From Ilumatobacter fluminis (lineage in GTDB: Bacteria > Actinomycetota > Acidimicrobiia > Acidimicrobiales > Ilumatobacteraceae), in contig NZ_SOAU01000001.1 in assembly GCF_004364865.1 (NCBI RefSeq), forward strand, positions 1,178,001-1,242,000: a stretch of DNA of 64,000 nucleotides, given 5' to 3'. Position 1 is the first letter of the stretch. The number at the start of each line of letters is the position of its first letter. Positions 16,535-23,707 of the stretch are shown here, piece by piece. The notes beneath the pieces were generated by a model that worked only from the letters and a program-made list of their open reading frames with translations, made no database searches and was not told where the DNA came from. The translations under genes were made by a program, and so were the position numbers.

Positions 16535-17488
16535 GGGTTCGGGGTCTGAGCCGGGGTCGGGGCTCGAGGTGGCGGTGGCGGTGCGGGTGACGGCGCGTTG
16601 GCTCGACCACACGACGAGGGCGATGCCGAGCATCACGAGGATCATGCCCGGCACCTGGGCGAGGGCGATCGCCTCGCCGACGATGAGCCACCCCCAGAAC
16701 GCGGCGAGCGCCGGCTGGCCGACCTGCATGACCGAGATGGTGGCGATCGGCACCGACCGGTGGGCGTAGAACAGCAACCCGTGCCCGGCCATGCCGGTCA
16801 GCACCGACAGCAGCCCGATCGACACCCACGTCTGCCAGGTCAGGGGCCAGAGTTCGTCCCCGGCGAGCACCAGGGCGATCGGCGTCGCGGTCACGAGCCC
16901 GATCGGCATGATCGTCGACATGAAGTCGATGATCGGCACCCCCTTGCCGCGTGCGTACTTCGAGGTCGAGTAGTAGGCGACGGTCAGGATGAGCACGCCG
17001 CCCATGAGCAGGTCGCCCTGCCAGGTGGCGACGCCGGCGTCGGGCCCGTAGAGCAGCACGATCACCAGGCCGGCGACCGACAGCACGCCCCAACGCAGCG
17101 CTTTCCAGTTGGGTTGTTCGTGGAAGACGAGGAAGCCCGTCGGGATGATGAGCAGTGGCGCCAGCGCGGCGATGAACTCGGCGTGGGCGATGGAGGTCTT
17201 CGTCACCGCCGTGAAGAAGAGCGAGATCTGCAAGCCGAGACACAGCGCTGCGGGTGTACTCGCCACGACGCTCGCACGCGACGGCAGCGGGCGGTCACGC
17301 GCGACGCGCAGCGTCAGGGTCAGCGACCACCACAGGATCGACGATCCGATCAGCCGCCACCACGCGATCACCGACCCGGGCGCACCCGGCCACTTGATGA
17401 TGCCGGACGACATGCCGAAGCAGATGATCGCGGCGACGACAGCGGTCAGACCGAGCAGACGCTGCGAGCGGGTGGGGTCGGCTTCCAT
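16517..17488 (-). CDS. EamA/DMT-family transporter
   Basis: 323 residues with ten predicted membrane helices in two EamA repeats. The first repeat contains AHAEFIAALAPLLIIPTGFL and the second HRSVPIATISVMQVGQPALA, with conserved Pro/Gly positions of drug/metabolite exporters. The substrate is unknown. The ATG at 17488 starts MEADPTRSQRLLG just before the first helix; an upstream GTG at 17590 would overlap the divergent SDR gene and adds basic low-complexity residues. The last six codons and the stop fall inside the final unit of the palindromic array, so the C-terminus (GRLVD) has been shaped by the repeat. Confidence 0.8.
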   Translation of the reverse strand: MEADPTRSQRLLGLTAVVAAIICFGMSSGIIKWPGAPGSVIAWWRLIGSSILWWSLTLTLRVARDRPLPSRASVVASTPAALCLGLQISLFFTAVTKTSIAHAEFIAALAPLLIIPTGFLVFHEQPNWKALRWGVLSVAGLVIVLLYGPDAGVATWQGDLLMGGVLILTVAYYSTSKYARGKGVPIIDFMSTIMPIGLVTATPIALVLAGDELWPLTWQTWVSIGLLSVLTGMAGHGLLFYAHRSVPIATISVMQVGQPALAAFWGWLIVGEAIALAQVPGMILVMLGIALVVWSSQRAVTRTATATSSPDPGSDPEPGRLVD

Positions 17489-17553
17489 GGAAGGGGCCAG
17501 CTTGCCAGTCGGCCGATCCGTCGTGCGGGTCGGCGGCCTGCCATCGTGGCGGC

Positions 17554-18345
17554 ATGACGACGACGCAGCACCTGGCCGGCCGGATCGCACTCGTGACCGG
17601 TGGCGGCCGCGGGATCGGGCGGTCCATCAGCGAGCACCTCGCGTCGCACGGGGCAGCCGTGGCCGTCAACTATCGACGCGACGCCGACGCGGCCGCCGAG
17701 GTGGTCGCAGCGATCGAGGCGAGCGGCGGGCGAGCCGCTGCGTACGCCGCGTCGGTCGACGACGCCGATGCCATGGCGTCGATGGTCGAGGCGATCACCG
17801 CCGACCTCGGCCCCGTCGACCTGCTCGTCTGCAACGCAGGGATCGCATCACGCGGCCAATCGGTCGCCGACACCGACCCGGTCGAGCTCGTGCGGGTGAT
17901 CAACACCCACGCCGTGGGGGCCCACCACGCCGCCCGCCTCGTGCTGCCGGGGATGCGCCAGGCGGCCCGTGGCGACATCGTCATGATCTCGTCGGTCGCC
18001 GCTCACACACACGGCGCGAACGGGGCGCCGTACAGCATGGGGAAGGCGGCGCTCGAGTCGCTCGCCTACACCCTCGCCAAGGAAGAGCTGCCGAACGGCA
18101 TCCACGTCAACATCGTGGCGCCGGGCCTGGTCGAGACCGACATGGGTGTCCGGCTCGCACGCGCGGTGTACGGCAAGCGTGAGATGGACGACCTGCGCGA
18201 GCTCGACAGCCAGTTTCCGTTCGGTCGCGTCTGCCAGCCCGACGACATCGCGAACGTCGTCACGTTCCTCTGCAGCGATGCTGCGGGTTACGTGACGGGG
18301 CAGCGGATCGTCGTCGACGGTGGTGCCGGCTCGTTCCGCAGCTGA
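17554..18345 (+). CDS. SDR-family oxidoreductase (FabG-like)
   Basis: 263-residue classical short-chain dehydrogenase. It shows TGGGRGIG (about 15-22) for NAD(P) binding, CNAGIAS, catalytic SSVAAHTHGANGAPYSMGKAA with Ser, Tyr and Lys, and the C-terminal YVTGQRIVVDGG typical of FabG-type reductases. An Arg after the second strand (NYRRDAD) suggests NADP(H) preference. The substrate cannot be assigned. It stands alone: divergent from the DMT gene and ending 4 nt before the convergent mycothiol-type gene. Confidence 0.87.
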   Translation: MTTTQHLAGRIALVTGGGRGIGRSISEHLASHGAAVAVNYRRDADAAAEVVAAIEASGGRAAAYAASVDDADAMASMVEAITADLGPVDLLVCNAGIASRGQSVADTDPVELVRVINTHAVGAHHAARLVLPGMRQAARGDIVMISSVAAHTHGANGAPYSMGKAALESLAYTLAKEELPNGIHVNIVAPGLVETDMGVRLARAVYGKREMDDLRELDSQFPFGRVCQPDDIANVVTFLCSDAAGYVTGQRIVVDGGAGSFRS

Positions 18346-18349
18346 GCTG

Positions 18350-19111
18350 TCACATCCCGGCGATCGACAGCCAGTCGGCGAGCACCTGCTCGTCACCGAC
18401 CGGGCTGAGTTCGTCGCTGAGCGGCGAGTCCCGACCCCACAGCCGGAGCAGGATCGCTGCCGCCGGACCCCGCAGCGCTGCGTCGCCTTTCTCGTGCGCC
18501 CGCTTCAGCCGGTACTCGCCGCCGTCGTTCCAGACGAGCCATTCGCCTTCGACGTCGGTGCAGTGGACGTGCAGACTCCCGGTGGGCAGCTCGATGCCCT
18601 CGCGGACCATGAGGCGGGGGATGGTGATCTCGAAGTACTCGTCGATCCCGTCGCTCGCCAGTTCGGGGTCGAACGGCGACGGCTCGCCGACGGCGCGTTC
18701 GGCGTCCCATCGGTGCATCGCCGTCTCGTGGGCCTGGCGACGAGGCCACACGCGTCCCACCTGCTCGACGGGGAACGGGTGCCACGTCGGGCCGTCGGGG
18801 TCGAGCCGATCGAGCGCAGCGAGGAGCCCGGCGAGGCTCTCGCGATACCACCCGGCCAGGTCGTCACGACCGGGTTTGGGCGGAGGGCCGGCATCGGCGG
18901 TCGGGGGTTCGCCGTGCTCGACGACGTAGGTCGCCCACCGGTGGATCAGGCCGAGGTGCTCGACGAGATTCGTCAGCTGCCAGCCGGGGCACGCAGCGAC
19001 ACCCGCGTCGAGCGGCCCGCGTTCGACCGCCGCTGCGAACCGTGCGCCTTCTTCGGTCAGATGCCGGATGTACCAGCTCGAGTCGTGCAGCGGTTCCAGG
19101 GCGTCACTCAC
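18350..19111 (-). CDS. Maleylpyruvate isomerase-family mycothiol-dependent protein
   Basis: 253 residues. Features of the family are PGWQLTNLVEHLGLIHRWAT (helix with metal-ligand His), RRQAHETAMHRWDAE (second ligand pair), and a C-terminal sterol-carrier-like region ending WGRDSPLSDELSPVGDEQV. Substrate unknown. GTG 19111 (VSDALEPL) is chosen because a TACGGT box lies 8 nt upstream; GTG 19135 is the alternative. It is divergent from nfuA. With the proteins at 7404 and 19919 it forms a local set of three paralogues. Confidence 0.78.
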   Translation of the reverse strand: MSDALEPLHDSSWYIRHLTEEGARFAAAVERGPLDAGVAACPGWQLTNLVEHLGLIHRWATYVVEHGEPPTADAGPPPKPGRDDLAGWYRESLAGLLAALDRLDPDGPTWHPFPVEQVGRVWPRRQAHETAMHRWDAERAVGEPSPFDPELASDGIDEYFEITIPRLMVREGIELPTGSLHVHCTDVEGEWLVWNDGGEYRLKRAHEKGDAALRGPAAAILLRLWGRDSPLSDELSPVGDEQVLADWLSIAGM

Positions 19112-19119
19112 ATCGGTGG

Positions 19120-19125
19120 ACCGTA
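19120..19125 (-). promoter_or_regulatory. Leaderless -10 box for the mycothiol-type gene at 18350-19111
   Basis: TACGGT on the minus strand, 8 nt from GTG 19111, no Shine-Dalgarno sequence. Confidence 0.45.
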
Positions 19126-19172
19126 GTGCGAGCACCCGTCGGCCGCCATCTGTGCCCGGGGGAGGTCGCCGG

Positions 19173-19178
19173 TAGCCT
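19173..19178 (+). promoter_or_regulatory. Leaderless -10 box for nfuA
   Basis: TAGCCT, 7 nt before ATG 19186, no Shine-Dalgarno sequence. Confidence 0.5.
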
Positions 19179-19185
19179 CGAACTC

Positions 19186-19839
19186 ATGAGCCCCCTCGAA
19201 GCACTCGCAGCGGACAGTGGTGACGGTCGGAGCAAGCCGATCATCTCGATCACCGACGCCGCCCTCTCCAAGCTGATCGAGTTGCGCTCCGACGAGCCCG
19301 ACGCCGACCAGCTCGGGCTGCGTCTCTCGATCGTGTCCGGCCCGGGCGAGGACTTCCGCTACGACTTGAGCTTCGACGACTACCTCCAGGCGGCGTTCAC
19401 CGACGAGGTGCGCACCCACGAGGGCGACGCCGGGACGTTCAAGGTCGTGATCCCCGCCGACAGCGTCGAGCGGCTCACCGACGCCACGCTCGACTACACC
19501 GACAACCAGGGTCTCGTCATCCGGAACCCCAACCGGCCGCAGGCCCCCGACGTCGAGGGCCTCACGAGCGACGACGAGCTGTCGGCCCAGATCGAGACGA
19601 TCGTGTCGGCCGAGGTCAACCCGGCGCTCGCCGCGCACGGCGGCTTCGTCACCTACGTCGGTCACGACGGTGAAGGCACCGTCTTCATGACGATGGGCGG
19701 CGGCTGTCACGGTTGCTCGATGAGCAAGATGACGATGCTCGAGGGTGTGCAGACCATGCTCACCGAGCAGCTCCCCGAGGTGCAGCGGGTCAAGGACCTC
19801 ACCGATCACTCGACCGGCGAGAACCCCTTCTACAGCTGA
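19186..19839 (+). CDS. nfuA: NfuA-type Fe-S cluster carrier (degenerate A-type + NifU domains)
   Basis: 217 residues. The N-terminal half (about 15-115) has the HesB/IscA-like fold pattern (ISITDAALSKLIELRS... LRLSIVSGPG) but no cysteines, as in NfuA. The C-terminal half (about 130-205) is a NifU domain with the cluster-binding CxxC in GGGCHGCSMSKMT (Cys174, Cys177). Such proteins receive and deliver [4Fe-4S] clusters in the cytoplasm. Candidate clients in this window include MoaA; that link is inference. The stop codon lies inside a 21-bp direct repeat. Confidence 0.9.
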   Translation: MSPLEALAADSGDGRSKPIISITDAALSKLIELRSDEPDADQLGLRLSIVSGPGEDFRYDLSFDDYLQAAFTDEVRTHEGDAGTFKVVIPADSVERLTDATLDYTDNQGLVIRNPNRPQAPDVEGLTSDDELSAQIETIVSAEVNPALAAHGGFVTYVGHDGEGTVFMTMGGGCHGCSMSKMTMLEGVQTMLTEQLPEVQRVKDLTDHSTGENPFYS

Positions 19840-19890
19840 CCGTCGGGGTTCGCGCCGCGACCCCCGCTCCAGCTGACCGTCGGGGTTCGC
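19833..19890. repeat. 21-bp perfect direct repeat, 37-bp period, over the nfuA stop
   Basis: CAGCTGACCGTCGGGGTTCG plus C occurs at 19833-19853 and 19870-19890 with no mismatch. The first copy contains the nfuA stop codon; the second precedes the next gene's promoter. The 37-bp period equals that of the repeat pair at 9520. Confidence 0.8.
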
Positions 19891-19906
19891 CCGACGACCC
19901 GTGTCG

Positions 19907-19912
19907 TAGTCT
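19907..19912 (+). promoter_or_regulatory. Leaderless -10 box for the gene at 19919
   Basis: TAGTCT, 6 nt before ATG 19919, no Shine-Dalgarno sequence. Confidence 0.5.
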
Positions 19913-19918
19913 CCACCC

Positions 19919-20572
19919 ATGGAGATCGCGCGCCTCTACCGTGACGTCCAGCGTTCGTTCGTCGAACTCGTCGCCGACCTCGACGCCGACCAGTGGGCGC
20001 TCCCGTCGCCCTGCACGCCGGAGTGGACCGTTCGCGACGTGTTGTCCCACGTCGCCGGGGTGAGCATCGACATCGTCGACGGCAACGTCGAGGGAGCGGC
20101 CACCGATCCGTGGACGGCTGCCCAGGTCGACCGATGGCGCGACACTCCGGTCGACGAACTGATCGAACGCTGGAACGCCGCCATCGGACCGGCGGCCGAC
20201 GGTATCGAGGCGTTCGGCCAGCCGCTGCCGATCTTCGACTGCCACAGTCACGAACACGACGTGCGCACCGCGGTCGGTCGCCCCGGCAACCGCGACAGCG
20301 AGGCGATGAGCGTCATCGTCGACGCCCTGCTCCACCACGACTTCGGCCGTCCTCTCACGATCGACTGCACCGACAGGGCGGCGGTGACGAACGAGGGCGA
20401 GGGCGAGCCGCTCCAACTGTCGGGAGTGACGGGGTTCGAGGTCGCACGGTCGCGGCTCGGTCGTCGCTCGCGACGTCAGGTCGAATCGTGGGACTGGAGC
20501 GAGCCGATCGGCGACGATGTGTTCGCCGCCTGGTTCCGCTTCGGGCCGAACCCCGTCGACATCGTCGAGTAG
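19919..20572 (+). CDS. Maleylpyruvate isomerase-family mycothiol-dependent protein
   Basis: 217 residues. The N-terminal DinB-like bundle has CTPEWTVRDVLSHVAGVSID, in which the WTVRDVLSHV helix carries the first metal His, and FDCHSHEHDVRTAVGRPG, in which the HxHEHD cluster supplies the others. A C-terminal sterol-carrier-like part follows (FEVARSRLGRRSRRQVESWD). The family is known for mycothiol-dependent isomerases, but the substrate here is unknown. It follows nfuA by 79 nt with its own TAGTCT box. It is convergent with the PLP enzyme, with 16 nt between stops. Confidence 0.78.
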   Translation: MEIARLYRDVQRSFVELVADLDADQWALPSPCTPEWTVRDVLSHVAGVSIDIVDGNVEGAATDPWTAAQVDRWRDTPVDELIERWNAAIGPAADGIEAFGQPLPIFDCHSHEHDVRTAVGRPGNRDSEAMSVIVDALLHHDFGRPLTIDCTDRAAVTNEGEGEPLQLSGVTGFEVARSRLGRRSRRQVESWDWSEPIGDDVFAAWFRFGPNPVDIVE

Positions 20573-20588
20573 CCGGCTCGGCTCGTCG

Positions 20589-21755
20589 TCAGCCGAGGGC
20601 GCGGGTGAGGTCGGCGACGAGGTCGCCGGCGTCTTCCAGGCCGATGGTCATCCGCACCAGCCCGTCGGTGACGCCGCACGCCACCTGCTCGTCGGGCGTG
20701 AGGCTGGCGTGGGTCGTCGTCTGCGGGTGGCACAGCAGCGTTTCGGGCCCCCCGAGCGAGGTCGCGGGCCGAGCGAGCTCGATTCGGTCGATCAGGCGCC
20801 GGACTCCTTCGTGGCCTTCGACGAGGTCGAACGCCAGCACGGTGCCGAACTGGCGCATCTGTCGTTTGGCGAGGTCGTGCTGGGGATGTGACGACAGACC
20901 GGGGTAGTGCACCGCGGCGATCGCCGGGTGCTCGGTGAGCCACTCGGCGAGATGCTGGGCCGTTGCCGCCTGGTGAGCGGTGCGCACGGCGAGCGTGCGG
21001 ACCCCGCGAAGGGCGTTGAGCGCGTCGAACGGCGACGCCATCGCCCCGTGCAGCACGCCGTACCCCCAGATCGCATCGACGAGTTCGCGCTCGCCGGCGA
21101 CGACGCCGATCGTGGCGTCGTTGTGCCCGGCGATCCCCTTCGTGGCCGAGTGCACGACGAGGTCGACCCCATGGGCGAGCGGTTGCTGTCCGACGGGGGT
21201 GGCGAACGTGGAGTCGACCACGGTGAACGGGCTCATGATCGACCCGATCTCGTCGAGGTCGCACAGCTCGAGCCGTGGGTTGGACGGGGTCTCGATCAGC
21301 ACCATCGTGGTCCGGCCCGGCTCGACGGCAGCGCCGACCGCGCCGGGTTCGGTGCCGTCGACGATCGTGACGTCGATCCCGAAGCGCTGGCACGGACCCT
21401 GCAGGAACGCCAGCGTGCCGGCGTACAGCTGGCGAGTGGCCACGATGTGATCGCCCGAGGAGCACAGCGCCAGCACCGTCGATGCGATCGCGCCCATGCC
21501 CGACGCGAACGCCATTGCGTCCTCGGCGCCCTCGAGGTCGGCGATCGCCTCCTCGAAACTGCGGACGGTCGGGTTCGAGTACCGGCCGTAGAACTCGTCG
21601 GCGCGCAAGGCGGTCGCACGACGATGGGCATCGTCGAAGCCATCGGACTCCCAGACACTCGATGCCCACAGCGCCGGCGCCATGGAGCGGCCGCTCGCGT
21701 CGCGGCCGGCCCTGATCGCCCGACTCGACGGCTTCAGTGACGGATCAGGTGACAC
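20589..21755 (-). CDS. Cys/Met metabolism PLP-dependent enzyme (cystathionine gamma-synthase/lyase type)
   Basis: 388 residues of fold-type I. Visible motifs are YGRYSNPTVRSFEEAIADLEG (PLP-phosphate loop, about 55-75), SGMGAIASTVLAL, ETPSNPRLELCDLDEI, and HSATKGIAGHND, in which the Lys forms the internal aldimine. The C-terminal SLGGPETLLCHPQTTTHASL is the usual substrate-side loop. Members act as cystathionine gamma-synthase or lyase, methionine gamma-lyase or O-acetylhomoserine sulfhydrylase; sequence reading alone cannot separate these. It starts at GTG 21755 and overlaps the 3' end of the VOC gene by 11 nt. Confidence 0.85.
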   Translation of the reverse strand: MSPDPSLKPSSRAIRAGRDASGRSMAPALWASSVWESDGFDDAHRRATALRADEFYGRYSNPTVRSFEEAIADLEGAEDAMAFASGMGAIASTVLALCSSGDHIVATRQLYAGTLAFLQGPCQRFGIDVTIVDGTEPGAVGAAVEPGRTTMVLIETPSNPRLELCDLDEIGSIMSPFTVVDSTFATPVGQQPLAHGVDLVVHSATKGIAGHNDATIGVVAGERELVDAIWGYGVLHGAMASPFDALNALRGVRTLAVRTAHQAATAQHLAEWLTEHPAIAAVHYPGLSSHPQHDLAKRQMRQFGTVLAFDLVEGHEGVRRLIDRIELARPATSLGGPETLLCHPQTTTHASLTPDEQVACGVTDGLVRMTIGLEDAGDLVADLTRALG

Positions 21756-22155
21756 AGAACTCGTTCCCCTCGGGGTCGTGCATCACCATCCACCAGCCGC
21801 CGTGTTCGTCGACGCGCCGGACCTCGGTCGCCCCCGCCTCGACGAGCTCGCTGATCTTCTGGCGCTTGCCGTCGTCGGTGCGGTCGGAACGGATGTCGAG
21901 ATGGACCCGGTTCTTCACCGTCTTCGGTTCGGGGACGCGCAGGAACAGGATGCGGGGACCGATCTCGTCGGGGTCGACGATCGCCGAGATCGAGTGCGCC
22001 GGAGGCAGTGGGATGTCGTTCGAACGCAGGAAGTCCTCCCAGGAGAGGAATCCCGCCGGCGGCGGTTCGACCACATAGCCGAGCGCTGCTGACCAGAACG
22101 CCGACATCGCATCGGCGTCCTGACAGTCGATCGTGATCTGGAACCGCACGGCCAC
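21745..22155 (-). CDS. VOC-family (glyoxalase/bleomycin-resistance-like) protein
   Basis: 136 residues. The paired beta-alpha-beta-beta-beta pattern is visible: FQITIDCQDADAMSAFWSAALGYVV at the start, NRVHLDIRSD in the middle, and WWMVMHDPEGNEFCVT at the end. The last is the typical metal-ligand strand with Glu. This resembles glyoxalase-like domain proteins of actinobacteria with unassigned substrates. GTG 22155 is used because a TACGGT box lies 7 nt upstream; GTG 22149 is possible. It is divergent from, and paralogous to, the VOC gene at 22175, with only 19 nt between the starts. Confidence 0.82.
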   Translation of the reverse strand: MAVRFQITIDCQDADAMSAFWSAALGYVVEPPPAGFLSWEDFLRSNDIPLPPAHSISAIVDPDEIGPRILFLRVPEPKTVKNRVHLDIRSDRTDDGKRQKISELVEAGATEVRRVDEHGGWWMVMHDPEGNEFCVT

Positions 22156-22161
22156 AGGGCG

Positions 22162-22168
22162 TACCGTA
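22162..22168. promoter_or_regulatory. Overlapping divergent leaderless -10 boxes of the two VOC genes
   Basis: The sequence GTACCGTACC gives TACCGT on the plus strand (22162-22167, 7 nt before ATG 22175) and TACGGT on the minus strand (22163-22168, 7 nt before GTG 22155). The two -10 boxes share five bases, so RNA polymerase could occupy only one at a time. Confidence 0.55.
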
Positions 22169-22174
22169 CCGCTC

Positions 22175-22525
22175 ATGCCCATCGGCTCGTTGCATGAGAT
22201 CGTCGTCGACTGCTCCAACCCGATCGCGCTCGCCCGGTTCTGGCAAGCGCTGATCGGGGGCGAGGTGATCGAGGAGGCCGACGACTGGGTCGTCCTCGAC
22301 GGCGACGAGGACGGCTTCTACATCGGGTTCCAGAAGGTCTCCGAGCGGAAGTCCGGAAAGAATCGCGTCCATCTCGATGTCGACGTCGACGATCTCGATC
22401 GGGCGATCGACGAGGCCGAACAGCTCGGTGCACGCAAGATCGGCGGCCTCGTCGACACCGACGACGGGCCGTTCCAGGTCATGGCCGACCCCGAAGGCAA
22501 CGAGTTCTGCTTCATCACCGGCTGA
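22175..22525 (+). CDS. VOC-family (glyoxalase-like) protein
   Basis: 116 residues with the same fold pattern as its divergent neighbour: LHEIVVDCSNPIALARFWQA, NRVHLDVDVDDLDRAIDEAE, and a closing VMADPEGNEFCFITG strand. Shared NRVHLD and DPEGNEFC motifs show that the two are related domains, probably an old inverted duplication or heterodimer partners. Substrate unknown. The start ATG 22175 fits a leaderless promoter. Its stop codon TGA shares two bases with the palindrome at 22524-22610. Confidence 0.82.
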   Translation: MPIGSLHEIVVDCSNPIALARFWQALIGGEVIEEADDWVVLDGDEDGFYIGFQKVSERKSGKNRVHLDVDVDDLDRAIDEAEQLGARKIGGLVDTDDGPFQVMADPEGNEFCFITG

Positions 22526-22610
22526 ACAGATGGGGTCAGGCACCTTCTGTCCATCCCGTCACTGTCCGCCGGACTCTCTCGGAACAGAAGGTGCCTGACC
22601 CCATCTGTTC
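22524..22610. repeat. GGGGTCAGGCACC-type paired palindrome, locus 2
   Basis: Arms at 22524-22552 and 22582-22610 start and end GAACAGATGGGG / CCCCATCTGTTC and are reverse complements except for one base. The spacer is 29 nt, the same as in locus 1. The left end overlaps the VOC stop (22523-22525) and the right end overlaps the phosphatase stop (22609-22611), so the element exactly fills the gap between two convergent genes. Here the third-position pair is AT/AT instead of AA/TT, changed on both arms. Confidence 0.9.
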
Positions 22611-23376
22611 AGGTGAGGAGCCGGATGACGTCGTCGTGGAGGTGGCCATTGCTGCTGATGGCGGAGTCGTGTTCGTGGGTCGGGGTGCCGTGGCGGTCGG
22701 TGAAGCGACCCCCCGCCTCGTCGACGATCAGCCGGACTGCGGCCAGGTCGTAGGGCTGGACACCGATCGCGTCGACCGCCACGTCGACCGCTCCTTCGGC
22801 GACGAGGCAGTGCTGCCAGAAATCGCCGAACGCACGTGCCCGTCGTGCCCGCTGGAGGAGCGACACCAGCGCGCCCGTCTTGCCGATCTCGTCCCAACCC
22901 GGGCTGAAGGTGACGTTGACCTGGGCGTCGTCGAGACTCGCCACATCGGACACGTTGCACCGCCGTCCGTTCGCGAACGCGCCCTCACCGCTCGCCGCCC
23001 ACCATCGTCGGCCGAGCGCCGGTGCCGACACGACACCCACCACCGGTCCGCGTTCGTCGTGCAGCAGCGCGATCAGCGTCGCCCACACCGGGATCCCGCG
23101 GACGAACCCCGACGTGCCGTCGATCGGATCGACGATCCAACGCCACGGTGAGTCCGGCGGGCCTTGGAAACCGTGCTCCTCGCCGAAGAAGCCGTGGTCG
23201 GGGCGCTCGGCGAGGACGCGGTCGGCGAGCAGTGATTCGGCGCCGCGGTCGGCTTCGGTGACCTCGCTCCGGTCGTCTTTCCACCCGAGGGTGAAGTCGG
23301 CCGCCTCGAAGCGGGGGAGGGTGAACGCGTCGGCGGTGTCGGCGAGCGAGAGCGCGAACTCGAGATCGGGGTGCAC
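22609..23376 (-). CDS. hisN: Inositol monophosphatase-family phosphatase, probable histidinol-phosphatase
   Basis: 255 residues. Metal-binding motifs of the IMPase superfamily are complete: GEEHG (about 70-74), WIVDPIDGTSGFVRG (DPIDGT core) and QPYDLAAVRLIVDEAGG near the C-terminus. In actinobacteria this length and the GTSGFVRGIPVWATLIAL stretch are common in HisN, the histidinol-phosphate phosphatase; inositol-1-phosphatase activity is the alternative. It starts at GTG 23376 with a TACGCT box 6 nt upstream. It is the last gene of a leftward run dxs-cupin-hisN but has its own apparent promoter. Confidence 0.75.
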   Translation of the reverse strand: MHPDLEFALSLADTADAFTLPRFEAADFTLGWKDDRSEVTEADRGAESLLADRVLAERPDHGFFGEEHGFQGPPDSPWRWIVDPIDGTSGFVRGIPVWATLIALLHDERGPVVGVVSAPALGRRWWAASGEGAFANGRRCNVSDVASLDDAQVNVTFSPGWDEIGKTGALVSLLQRARRARAFGDFWQHCLVAEGAVDVAVDAIGVQPYDLAAVRLIVDEAGGRFTDRHGTPTHEHDSAISSNGHLHDDVIRLLT

Positions 23377-23382
23377 GCTGCG

Positions 23383-23388
23383 AGCGTA
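23383..23388 (-). promoter_or_regulatory. Leaderless -10 box for the hisN-like gene
   Basis: TACGCT on the minus strand, 6 nt before GTG 23376, no Shine-Dalgarno sequence. Confidence 0.5.
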
Positions 23389-23394
23389 CGAGGC

Positions 23395-23706
23395 TCAGAC
23401 CGAGCCGGCGCGCTCGACGACCAGGACGCGGGCGGGGCCGTCGGGGTGCGCCACGTGTTCGGTCCCGGCGTCGGCGTAGAAGACGTCGCCGACTTCGAGC
23501 CGGTGCACGCTCACCTCGCCGTCGGAGCGCACGTGCATGTCGACGACGCCGTCGAGCACGGCGAACACCTCGTCGCCGTCGTTGACGTGCCACACGTACG
23601 GCTCGTCGGTCCAGTGCAGCCGGACCGTTGCGCCGTCGATCGACGCGATGTGATCGGCGTCCCACGCTCGTTCGCCGGTGTACTCGGCGGCGCGCAGGAT
23701 GCGCAC
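23395..23706 (-). CDS. Small cupin-domain protein
   Basis: 103 residues forming one cupin barrel: first motif region YVWHVNDGDEVFAVLDG, and second motif VGDVFYADAGTEHVAHPDG. The two-His pattern is partly kept (WHVNDGDE and EHVAHP), so a metal site is possible. Function unknown. GTG 23706 lies 1 nt after the dxs stop (TGA-C-GTG), suggesting translational coupling, although no biochemical link to isoprenoid synthesis is evident. Confidence 0.75.
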   Translation of the reverse strand: MRILRAAEYTGERAWDADHIASIDGATVRLHWTDEPYVWHVNDGDEVFAVLDGVVDMHVRSDGEVSVHRLEVGDVFYADAGTEHVAHPDGPARVLVVERAGSV

Positions 23707-23707
23707 G

